Below, piece by piece: positions 18,282-26,800 of a stretch of 64,000 bases of DNA (positions are counted from its first letter, which is position 1; each line of letters begins with the position of its first letter). Source of the DNA: RGIG5050 sp045636065 (GTDB lineage: Bacteria > Verrucomicrobiota > Kiritimatiellia > RFP12 > UBA1067). Position numbers and translations under genes: made by a program. Location: assembly GCA_045636065.1 (NCBI GenBank), contig JAZTWW010000036.1, positions 92,559-156,558 on the forward strand. Direction: 5' to 3'. The notes below the pieces were generated by a model. It did no database searches. It saw only the letters and a list, made by a program, of their open reading frames with translations, and was not told where the DNA came from.

Positions 18282-19262
18282 ATGACCAGAGTGGCGATGA
18301 TAACCAGGGCGAAGGAGGTCTTCTCCATCGAGATCGAGGGCCTTGAAAAGGTCCGCGATTCGGTGGGCGATAGCTTCGCCAGGACGGTCGAGCTCCTTCT
18401 CGCGTGCATGGAGCGCGAGGGGATAGTCGTCGTTTCGGGAGTCGGCAAGAGCCTCCACATAGCCGAGAAGATGAGCGCGATCTTCGCATCGACGGGGACG
18501 CGCTCGATAGTCCTCAATCCCGTGCAGGCCATGCACGGCGATCTCGGGATGGTCGCCGCAAAGGATATCCTCATAGCCCTGAGCTACAGCGGCGAGTCGG
18601 CTGAGGTGATAAACCTCATCCCGGCTGTCCGCCGACACGGGCTCAAGGTGGTTAGCATAGTCGGGAACGCCGATTCCACCCTTGGAAGGCTCGCCGACAT
18701 CTGCCTCCCCGTTCCGTGCGGAAGGGAGGCCTGCCCCTTTGGAATGGCGCCTACAACGTCCGCCGTCGCCACGATGGCGATGGGCGATGCGCTTGCGATG
18801 GTGATGATCGAGGCTCAGCGCTTCCCGAAGGAGAGCTATGCACTCAACCATCCGGCCGGCGCGATCGGAAGGGCGCTTGTCATGAAGGTGTCCGACGTCA
18901 TGCGCACCGGAAAGCGCGTCGCGTCCGTTACGCCGCGCACGAAGGTTCTCGACGCCATCCTCGCGATGACGAAGGCCGGTGCGGGAAGCGCCGTCGTGAC
19001 CGGTGAGGACGGCCGCCTTGAGGGCATTTTCACCGACGGCGACTTCAGGCGCCATGTCTCCGAGGGGCGCGACATCCTCTCAGACGAGGTTGGCATGTAC
19101 ATGACCGCGAAGCCGCTCTTCATCAGGAGCGACGCCTACGCGGCGGATCTTTTGAAGGTTTTCGAGAAGAAGCACATCGACGACCTGCCGGTGTGCGACG
19201 GGGACGGCCGGGTGGTCGGGCTCGTTGATCTGCAGGATCTTCCCAAGATGAAGGTCCTGTAG
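18282..19262 (+). CDS. kdsD: Arabinose-5-phosphate isomerase (KpsF/GutQ family)
   Basis: A 326-residue protein that converts ribulose 5-phosphate to arabinose 5-phosphate, the first step toward Kdo for lipopolysaccharide. The SIS sugar-isomerase domain covers about 35-190 with VVSGVGKSLHIAEK, HGDLGMV and SYSGESAEV. The family loop NHPAGAIGR is at about 190. Two CBS domains follow (about 205-260 and 270-326), giving the canonical SIS-CBS-CBS order and length. The Kdo link implies an outer membrane with LPS, in line with the secretin, RND and OMF genes nearby. ATG 18297 is a possible alternative start giving MITRAKEVF. Confidence 0.93.
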   Translation: MTRVAMITRAKEVFSIEIEGLEKVRDSVGDSFARTVELLLACMEREGIVVVSGVGKSLHIAEKMSAIFASTGTRSIVLNPVQAMHGDLGMVAAKDILIALSYSGESAEVINLIPAVRRHGLKVVSIVGNADSTLGRLADICLPVPCGREACPFGMAPTTSAVATMAMGDALAMVMIEAQRFPKESYALNHPAGAIGRALVMKVSDVMRTGKRVASVTPRTKVLDAILAMTKAGAGSAVVTGEDGRLEGIFTDGDFRRHVSEGRDILSDEVGMYMTAKPLFIRSDAYAADLLKVFEKKHIDDLPVCDGDGRVVGLVDLQDLPKMKVL

Positions 19263-19321
19263 AGGCAAGGTTTGAGACACTTAAAGCGGCAAAAAAAGGA
19301 ATGGAAAGAAGGAGGCGGGAG

Positions 19322-20068
19322 ATGAAGAAGGCGATGGTGTTTGCGGTGGTTGCGACAATGGCGGCGCTCACGGTTTCGGCCGCCACGACAGGTCGCGGAA
19401 TGTCCGGTGCGCGTACGGGCGCCACCACCACGAAGAAAGGCCCGGTGGGCGCGGACGGCGGCGAAGCCGTCGCAAAGGGACGCGCCGCGCAGGTCGTCAT
19501 CTCGCAGGAGGCGCGTCTCGGGAACATGTGCCTCCAGAGCGCCCCTTCGCTTCCCGGCAGCGGCATGGGCCAGGTCTTCAAGAAGCCGCGCAAGTGGATC
19601 GTCCTCGAGATGAAGTACGACACCTACGCGCAGTGGCAGGACCAGCTCACGGTGACGTGGCATGTCCTTCTCGACATAACGAAGGCCACCGAGAAGAAGG
19701 AGAAGCTCGCTCCCGGGCAGAAGCCGCCTGCCCAGTACAGCTACTACACCACCTCCGTCACCTACGTCAACATCCCCCAGGGCTCGCATGCGGCCAGCGT
19801 CTGCCTCCCGCCGAGCGTCCTTGAGAGGTATGGCGAGCCTGTCGTCATCGCCGCGATGATCACCAACAAGGAGGGCGACATCCTCGCCACGCAGAACCAG
19901 GGCGCGGCCCAGCTCAAGCTCGGCGACAACTGGTGGGAGAACGACAAGGTCCTCAGCGCCGTCAACAAGCAGGGCGAGCCTCTCATCGAGCGCCGCCAGG
20001 GCCTTCTCGACCGCTCCAAGACGATTTTCGCTCTCGTGAACCCCAATGACTACGAGGTAGTTCAGTAA
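19322..20068 (+). CDS. Exported protein opening the secretin/PilM operon
   Basis: A 248-residue protein with a cleavable signal peptide (MKKAMVFAVVATMAALTVSA) and a soluble, mixed alpha/beta periplasmic domain of about 200 residues. I chose ATG 19322 because AAGGAGG at 19309-19315 sits about 6 bases before it; the in-frame ATG at 19301 lacks a site. I do not recognise a named domain. The protein includes a long aromatic-rich section (WIVLEMKYDTYAQWQDQL) and a conserved-looking end. Its stop overlaps the next start (TAATG at 20066-20070). By position it corresponds to the gene flanking the PilM-like gene in the Akkermansia Amuc_1098-1102 cluster (Amuc_1102). Homology is suggested by position only. 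Confidence 0.65.
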   Translation: MKKAMVFAVVATMAALTVSAATTGRGMSGARTGATTTKKGPVGADGGEAVAKGRAAQVVISQEARLGNMCLQSAPSLPGSGMGQVFKKPRKWIVLEMKYDTYAQWQDQLTVTWHVLLDITKATEKKEKLAPGQKPPAQYSYYTTSVTYVNIPQGSHAASVCLPPSVLERYGEPVVIAAMITNKEGDILATQNQGAAQLKLGDNWWENDKVLSAVNKQGEPLIERRQGLLDRSKTIFALVNPNDYEVVQ

Positions 20069-21783
20069 TGGCACGCTTCCTGACACTAAACGTGGGCGCG
20101 ACGAAGGCCCTGCTCGCCGAATGGCAGCAGAACGGCACCGCGCTTTCACTCAGCGCCTACGCGACGGCCGAACTGGCCGGAGGCGACGACCCCGGGCTCC
20201 TCTCGGCGTCGCTCGCAACGGGCATACAGACGATAATGCACGACGAGGGCATAAAGCCCGCCCCCGTCGTCGTGTCGCTCGGCGGGCAGCTCGTCTTCCC
20301 GCGTTTCGCAAAGTTCGCGCCCGTCGCAGGCGGCGCGTTCGACGACCAGGTGCGCTTCGAGGTCGAGCAGAACGTCCCGTTCCCGATCGACGAGATAATA
20401 AGCGACTTCCAGATAACGGGCGACACCGTCGAAGGCGACAAGGCGGCGCTCATAGTCGCGGCCAAGCGCGAGCAGGTGAACGCCGTGACGGACGCGGTGA
20501 TATCCGCGGGCCTTACGCCCAAGTTCGTCGACGTGGCGCCGTTTGCGGTGACGAACGTCGTCAGGGCGGCAAACCCCGGTCTCGACGGCTGCAACATCAT
20601 ACTCGACATCGGGCCCAAGACGACGAACCTCATCCTCATCGAGGACGAGAAGGTCTACAACCGCTCGATACCCGTCGGCAACAACAACCTCGTCAAGGAC
20701 ATAGCCAACAAGCTTGGGCTTTCCCCGGACGAGGCCCGCACGGTGCTCGCCGAGCGCGGCTACGTCGCATTGGGCGGCGTGACGCAGGACGAGGACCAGC
20801 TCGCCGACAACGTCTCCAAGATCATCCGCGCCGTGATGACGAGGCTTCACGCCGAGATTTCCCGCTCGATCAACTTCTACCGCTCCCAGCAGGGCGGCAG
20901 CGCGCCGAGCAGGCTCTTCCTCACCGGCGAGACGAGCCGTCTTGCGCAGATCGACCAGTTCTTCAGCGAGACACTCCAGGTCGAGACGCAGTACATCAAT
21001 CCGTTCGACATCGTTGCGTTCGGTCCGCGAGTAGGCGACGATCGCGCCAACGCCGACCTCTACATCCTCGCGGAGGCGGCAGGCTCCGCCTTGAGGATGA
21101 CCGGTCAGGCGGCGATAGCGCTCAACCTCATGCCGCAGGAGATCATAGAGCGTGCGCGCAACATGCAGCGCATACCGTTCGTCGTCTTCGGCGCGGTGTG
21201 CGTCCTTGCCGCTCTCGGTCTCGGGATCATCACGGAGAATTCGCGCATCAGCTTCGCGAACGCAAGGCTCAACGTCGCGCAGGAGAACGCCTCCATCAGG
21301 GAGGACTACGCCTCCAGACTCGCCGACGCGCAGAAGAAGGAGAAGGCCGCCCTTGAGGAGTGCGACTCGTTCCAGAGGCTGCTCGCCTCGCGCTCCCTCC
21401 AGCTCAGGCGCATAGAGGCCGTAAGGAAGAGCCTTGAGGACAAGATCCTCGGCAACAGGCTCTGGATCTCCGAGTGGAGCGAGACTTCCCCCGATGTGGT
21501 GATGGTCACCATACGCGGCTGGATCGATGACGTCCAGAGGCTCGAATCCGCCTGGCGCGAACGCAACAGCGGCGACAAGCAGATCGAGGAGATCGTCATG
21601 GATGCGCTCGCCCAGACGGACGCCGTCAACATGACGGCCGAGGCGCCGAACAATCTCGTCCCGAAGGGCACGACTGTCAAGTTCGGGAACGTCAAGGAAT
21701 TCACGCTCCAGATACCCTTCAAGCCGGTATCACAGATGGTCGAGGAGCCGAAGCAGAAGGGCAGGAAGGGAGGCGCAAAGTGA
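20068..21783 (+). CDS. PilM-PilN fusion-like inner-membrane assembly protein
   Basis: A 571-residue protein. Residues 1 to about 350 form a PilM/FtsA-type actin-like ATPase domain. Seen: FLTLNVGATKALL, the PilM block FEVEQNVPFPIDEI, NIILDIGPKTTNLILI with the phosphate-2-like glycine loop, RSINFYRSQQGG and LFLTGETSRL. A transmembrane helix follows at about 369-389, then a coiled coil (about 395-460) and a small periplasmic alpha/beta domain, the layout of PilN or GspL. In Pseudomonas-type systems PilM and PilN are separate proteins; here one chain spans cytosol, membrane and periplasm. It would link cytosolic ATPase action to the periplasmic ring and secretin. It is coupled at both ends (1-base overlap upstream, GTGA overlap downstream). 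It corresponds to Amuc_1101 in Akkermansia. Confidence 0.85.
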   Translation: MARFLTLNVGATKALLAEWQQNGTALSLSAYATAELAGGDDPGLLSASLATGIQTIMHDEGIKPAPVVVSLGGQLVFPRFAKFAPVAGGAFDDQVRFEVEQNVPFPIDEIISDFQITGDTVEGDKAALIVAAKREQVNAVTDAVISAGLTPKFVDVAPFAVTNVVRAANPGLDGCNIILDIGPKTTNLILIEDEKVYNRSIPVGNNNLVKDIANKLGLSPDEARTVLAERGYVALGGVTQDEDQLADNVSKIIRAVMTRLHAEISRSINFYRSQQGGSAPSRLFLTGETSRLAQIDQFFSETLQVETQYINPFDIVAFGPRVGDDRANADLYILAEAAGSALRMTGQAAIALNLMPQEIIERARNMQRIPFVVFGAVCVLAALGLGIITENSRISFANARLNVAQENASIREDYASRLADAQKKEKAALEECDSFQRLLASRSLQLRRIEAVRKSLEDKILGNRLWISEWSETSPDVVMVTIRGWIDDVQRLESAWRERNSGDKQIEEIVMDALAQTDAVNMTAEAPNNLVPKGTTVKFGNVKEFTLQIPFKPVSQMVEEPKQKGRKGGAK

Positions 21784-22721
21784 AGATGAACGCAACCACG
21801 GCCGGAGCGGCCGCAGGCGTGTGGGCTCTGGCGGCGGCGGCGCTGGGCTGGCTCTACTATTCGGCCCTCAGCGAAAGGCAGGGCGCGGAGGATGAGTTCG
21901 CAAGCGCAGACGACTCGATCAACAGCGCCTATGCAAGCCCCACTTTCCCGAACGATGCCGCCATCGACGCCGTCAAGACCAATGAGGCGATGTACGTCCA
22001 GTGGCGTGTCGACGCCCTCGACCGCGCCGCGCGCGGCGACAGGTCGTACGAGGAGGTGAGCGGCGTCCAGTTCAAGCAGACGCTCATCGACCGCGTCGGC
22101 GAGCTCAGGGCGCTTCCCGGCGCCGTCGACGGCAAGCTCTGCGCCCCCGCGTTCGACTGGGGCTTCGGAAAGCTGCTCGCCGAGAACGCGCAGCTCCCGC
22201 AGCGCCAGGAGACTCCGAGGCTTCTTGCGCAGCTCGATTTCGTGACGGCACTCGCGGGCGATCTCGCCGATGCTGGCGCCGCCGAGATGCGCACCGTCGT
22301 CTGCAAGGATCCTGCGCCTCCGCCCGCCGATGCGGGCAAGGGCAAGAAGCCGAAGAAGGATGCGCAGCAGGAGGCCACAACCCCGCTCGGGCCCGGTCCG
22401 CTCGACTTCGAGTTCGAGTTCCTTGCGCGTCCCCAGGCTCTCGTGAGGGTTCTCAACGGTCTCGTGAAGGACTTCCGCTTCGTCGTCATAACCTCGATCA
22501 ACTTCAAGCCCGTCTCCGACACTGTCATGTCGAAGCTCGCGGGCGGCGAGAAGAAGGAGGCCGAGCCGCGCGTCCGCAGGAGGCGCCCCAGAGGCGGCGA
22601 GGAAGTGGCGCAGGAGGAGGAGAAGAAGGACGTTCTCATCACCGATCCTGAGAACGACGTGCCGCTTCAGGTGACGCTCAAGCTCAGCGTCTACGATTTC
22701 GGTAAGGGAGGTGAGCGCTGA
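21780..22721 (+). CDS. Amuc_1100-like (PilO-type) inner-membrane/periplasmic protein
   Basis: A 313-residue protein with a single N-terminal transmembrane helix (about 8-27), a helical periplasmic part and an alpha/beta domain near 205-250 (FEFEFLARPQALVRVLNGL). This is the usual architecture of PilO/GspM-like proteins. A Lys/Pro-rich linker lies at about 180-200, and a strongly charged, Arg- and Glu-rich stretch at about 255-285. The start is GTG at 21780, chosen because GGGAGG at 21768-21773 is well spaced; ATG 21786 is the alternative. It overlaps the stop of the PilM-PilN gene by four bases and the next ATG by one base. In Akkermansia the equivalent position holds Amuc_1100, the exported protein reported to act on the host. 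Assignment rests on architecture and gene order. Confidence 0.7.
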   Translation: MKMNATTAGAAAGVWALAAAALGWLYYSALSERQGAEDEFASADDSINSAYASPTFPNDAAIDAVKTNEAMYVQWRVDALDRAARGDRSYEEVSGVQFKQTLIDRVGELRALPGAVDGKLCAPAFDWGFGKLLAENAQLPQRQETPRLLAQLDFVTALAGDLADAGAAEMRTVVCKDPAPPPADAGKGKKPKKDAQQEATTPLGPGPLDFEFEFLARPQALVRVLNGLVKDFRFVVITSINFKPVSDTVMSKLAGGEKKEAEPRVRRRRPRGGEEVAQEEEKKDVLITDPENDVPLQVTLKLSVYDFGKGGER

Positions 22722-23800
22722 TGGCCAAGAAGAAGAACTTTTTCGCCGAGCACTGGGATTGGCTCGTGTCTGCGGCGGGAGTGGGCGTGCTCGTGTTCTC
22801 CGTGCTAGGTTTCCTCGACGGCACGGGCGGCGAGCAGACGGCCGAGGACTACCTCGAGTCGCTCAAGGCGCGTGCGCCTCGCGGAACGAACGTGAAGCCG
22901 GCCGACCTTGCCATCCCCGACGAGGTCATGAAGTGGATCGACGGGCCGCCGCAGCTTGATGATGTAGACCCCAAGCACGGCAGCTTCCTCGCGAGCGGCA
23001 AGCGCGTCTTCTGCCAGAACAAGTCGTGCGGAAGGCCGATTCCGGGCGCACTCAAGGAGTGCCCCTCGTGCCACACGCTCCAGGTCGAGCCCGAGCAGGT
23101 CGAAACCGACACCGACAAGGACGGCATCCCCAACGACTGGGAGCTGAAGTACGGCCTCAACCCGGCCGATCCCGCCGATGCCGGAGCCGATCTCGACAAG
23201 GACGGATACAACTCCCTTGAGGAGTTCGAGGCCGGTACCGATCCCAACGATCCCGAGTCGCATCCCGACTACTTCGAGTTCTTCCGCCTGAACGGCGCGG
23301 TGAAGCAGACAACGCTTCCCTTCGTCTTCAACGCGGCGAACCCCATCAGGGACGGGAAGTTCCGCTACACCTTCATCCTTCGCGGCAAAAAGTCCGCCGC
23401 CGGCGGCAGCAACAAGGTGATGGTGCTTGAAGGCGAGGATATCGGCAATACGGGCTACATCGTCGGCGCGTACACCCCGAAGACGTCCAAGGAATCCATC
23501 GCTGGATCCAAGGTCAATACGAAGGAGCGCAACGTCTCGACGATCGAGGTCATACGCAAGAGCGACCGCCGCAGCGTCATCATGTCCGCAGGCGACGACG
23601 CGCAGAAGCCGACGGCCCTCGACACCCAGTGCGTCATCGAGTTTACGCGCGGGGGATTCGGTCCTTTCACCGTTGTAAAAGGCGACACGATCCGCGTCTA
23701 CAACCGCGAATATCTCGTCGTTTCCATAGGTGGAACGCCGCAGCAGCCTGAAGTCATCCTTCAGGACGTGAAGGGCGGAGTGCAAAAAATTATAAAGTGA
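22721..23800 (+). CDS. Membrane-anchored zinc-ribbon / type 3 repeat pilus-operon protein
   Basis: A 359-residue protein with one transmembrane helix near the N-terminus (about 14-32). A four-cysteine zinc ribbon (C98, C103, C114, C117) follows, then two thrombospondin type 3-like acidic motifs at about 129-184 (DTDKDGIPNDWE, DLDKDGYNSLEEF). A C-terminal beta-rich domain of about 170 residues ends the protein. The last part (TIRVYNREYLVVSIGG) looks like a PilP/GspC-type small beta domain; this is weak. Type 3 motifs of the same kind fill the giant surface protein upstream. The gene is fourth in the operon, equivalent in position to Amuc_1099. A role between inner-membrane complex and secretin is inferred. 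The stop at 23798-23800 is followed by a separate promoter for the secretin. Confidence 0.7.
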   Translation: MAKKKNFFAEHWDWLVSAAGVGVLVFSVLGFLDGTGGEQTAEDYLESLKARAPRGTNVKPADLAIPDEVMKWIDGPPQLDDVDPKHGSFLASGKRVFCQNKSCGRPIPGALKECPSCHTLQVEPEQVETDTDKDGIPNDWELKYGLNPADPADAGADLDKDGYNSLEEFEAGTDPNDPESHPDYFEFFRLNGAVKQTTLPFVFNAANPIRDGKFRYTFILRGKKSAAGGSNKVMVLEGEDIGNTGYIVGAYTPKTSKESIAGSKVNTKERNVSTIEVIRKSDRRSVIMSAGDDAQKPTALDTQCVIEFTRGGFGPFTVVKGDTIRVYNREYLVVSIGGTPQQPEVILQDVKGGVQKIIK

Positions 23801-23803
23801 GAC

Positions 23804-23832
23804 TTGATTTCTTCTGCAGAATGATGTATCAT
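23804..23832 (+). promoter_or_regulatory. Sigma70-type promoter upstream of the secretin gene
   Basis: TTGATT (23804-23809), 17-base spacer, TATCAT (23827-23832). It lies in the 60-base gap between the zinc-ribbon gene and the secretin gene. An AAGGAG ribosome site at 23850-23855 precedes the ATG, so the secretin can be made independently of the upstream genes. Confidence 0.6.
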
Positions 23833-23860
23833 AAGAGCAAACTGTTCAAGGAGCTTCTCA

Positions 23861-26800
23861 ATGAACTTCTCTAAAAAGAGCGTAATCATAGGTGTTCTCG
23901 GCCTCGCCTGCGCCGCTTTGGTGCAGGTGACGGTGGCTCAGGACGACTTCGATGAAATGATGCTGGAAGGCGAGGCGATGCTTTCGGAACTCGAAGGCGA
24001 GCTTAGTGACATATCGCCTGTGGACGAGCCCCTTGCGGCTGAAGAGGCGCCTGAAGTCGCCGAGGCGGAGCCGGCACCCGCAGAGGACGACGAGCCAGCC
24101 GCCGTTGAAGACGACGAGCCAGCCGTTGCCGATGAGGACGAGCCGGAGCCTGCCGTCGACGAGGATGAGCCTGAGCCCGTCGCAGAGGAACCGGAGCCCG
24201 TTGTCGAGGAGCCCGAGCCTGAAGAGGAGCCGGAGCCCGCCGTGGACGAGCCCGAGCCTACGGTTGACGAGCCTGAAGTCGAGGAGCCCGAACCTGAAGA
24301 GGAGCCGGAGCCCGCCGTGGACGAGCCCGAGCCTACGGTTGACGAGCCCGAGCCTGCGGTAGGCGAGCCCGAAGTCGAGGAGCCGGAACCTGAAGAGGAG
24401 CCGGAGCCCGCAGTCGAGGAGCCCGAGCCCGCAGTCGAGGAGCCCGAGCCTGCCGACGAGCCTGTCGCCATCGATGAGGATGAGCCTGAGCCTGTCGAGG
24501 AGCCGGAGCCTGTCGCCGAGGAGCCCGAGCCTGCCGAGGAGCCGGAACCTGCTGTAGAGGAGCCGGAAGTCGTCGAGGAGGAGCCTGAGGTTGCAACGGA
24601 AGAGCCCGCCCCTGCGGTCGCACCTGCTCCTTCCACCGCGATGGCTCCTGCCGCCTCCATTCTCGCCACGATGATCCCCACCACCCCCGCACCGGCCGCC
24701 ACAGTCGCCTCGGAGGACGAGAAGCTCCTGGCAGACGTGATGGAGGTCGAGAAGCTGCGCTACCGCTCGATAAACGGGCAGGGCCGCTTTGAACTTGAAC
24801 AGGCCCGCAATGCCATGCGCAGCCGCAAGTGGGAGGAGGCGATCGACAGCTACCGCCTCGCCGATTCGCACCTCAGGATCGTAAAGTACAAGACCGAGAT
24901 CCGCCAGGGTCTTGGAGAGGCCAACTACCAGCTAGCCAAGCTTTGGCTTGAACGCGGCGACCTTGACCGTGCAGACGAATACGTCCATGAAGCAGTCGAT
25001 TTGAAGCACCCGAGGGCGGCCCGCCTCAGGGATGACATCGAGGCCAAGAGGGTTTCCCGTGCGCAGGCGCAGGAGTCCGCCGCAACGGCCGGCGTCCACC
25101 GCCGCAACCAGAAGGAGTACAAGGCCTCCCGCGACAAGATCCGCCGCCGTCTCGACAAGAGCGCGTACTACCTCGGCGTCGCCGATCTCGACAACGCTCT
25201 TGAGCAGTGCGAACTCGTCCTCAACGACGACCCCTACAACAAGGAGGCCCTCCAGCTCAGGGATAGGATCGAGCGCCGCCGCGTGATCATAATCGATCGC
25301 GAGCGCGAAGTCACGCACAGGGGCATGATCGCCGATGTCGGCAAGGCGTGGCGTCCCGTGTACGCCGTCGATGCGGCCGAACTCAAGGATGTCGAGGGTA
25401 CGACCAAGACTCTTGGATTCAGCGACAGCAACCGCTCCCTCGAGCAGGACATCGAAAGGCGCATGAAGGAGATGATCATTCCTTCGATCTCCTTCCGTCC
25501 GCCTGCGACGATCGTCGATGCCGTCGACCACTTCCGTCAGGCGTCCAAGGATTTCGACCGCCCCGAGCTTCCCATGGATCAGCGCGGCTTCAACTTCGTT
25601 CTCGACCTCGGCAAGCAGCTCACCGGCGCCGGTGCGCAGCTCACGGGTGAAGAGGACGACTCCGGTTTCGGCGCCGCCGCGGCCGAGGATATGTCGATGG
25701 AGCCCACCAACGACAAGATTCCGCAGATCCCCAACATCAACGCTTCGAACATCTCGCTCTGGGAGGCGCTCAAGCTCGTCTGCCAGATCTCCGGCTTCAA
25801 GTTCAAGGTCCAGGGCAGCGTCGTCATGGTTATGCCCAAGGACGTCACAACCGATGAGCTGATCACGAGAAGCTACAACGTTCTCGAGTCCTTCCTTGAG
25901 AAGGTCGAGGGCGCCGCGAGCGACGTCCAGGAGTCCGGCGGATTCGGAGCCGGCGGCGATGACGGCGGCGGCACTCCCGCCCAGCAGGAGGAGAAGCGCT
26001 GGAAGGCCTTCTTCGGAACGATGGGCGTCGCCTGGCCAAAGGATTCCCGCATCATGTACATCAAGACGATCGGCAAGCTCCGCGTCACCAACACCGCCGA
26101 GCAGCTGGCCGTCCTCGAACAGGCCCTTTCCGACTTGAACGTCACGCCAGTCCTTATCGAGATCGAGACGCGCTTCGTCGAAGTCTCCCAGGAGGACCTG
26201 AACTCTCTCGGCTTCGAGTGGATCCTCAACAGCGACTACACGCTCTCCACGGGCCGCGGCATAGGCAAGCTCCTCGGCCTCAAGAGCGGCCGTGCCTCCA
26301 GCACCTCCGGCGGCACCTCCGGCGCCTCCGGCGATGCCTACGAGAGCAGCTCCGGCATTACCGGCGGCAGCTCCTCGGGCACATCCTCGAAGCGTGTCAA
26401 TATGCGCAACTCCATCAGCGCGTTCGGCGGCGATTCCGAGTACGGTCCCAATACGCGCTTCCTCTCGACTACGAGCAACCCGATCTCCGGCGAGGGCAAG
26501 TCCACGAACGACCAGTTCATGAGAATCAACGCCTACCTCGGTACGGCCGACCTTTCGATGATTCTCCACATGCTCTCCCAGAGAAGCGACACGGACCTCC
26601 TCTCCGCGCCGAAGGTGGTCACGCGCTCCGGCCAGGAGGCGATCATGAAGGTCGTCACGGAGTTCATCTATCCTACCGACTATGATGTCCAGCTCCAGAG
26701 CTCCAGCTCGAGCTCCAGCTCAAACGGCGGCTCCCAGAGCGCGATCCTCGCCGTCGTCGAGCCCCAGAACTTCACGATGCGCGAAGTCGGCATCATCCTC

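Noticed and set aside
24932..26569. 545-codon minus-strand frame opposite the secretin gene
   Set aside because: Same cause: high GC and codon bias; the plus strand carries intact secretin motifs.
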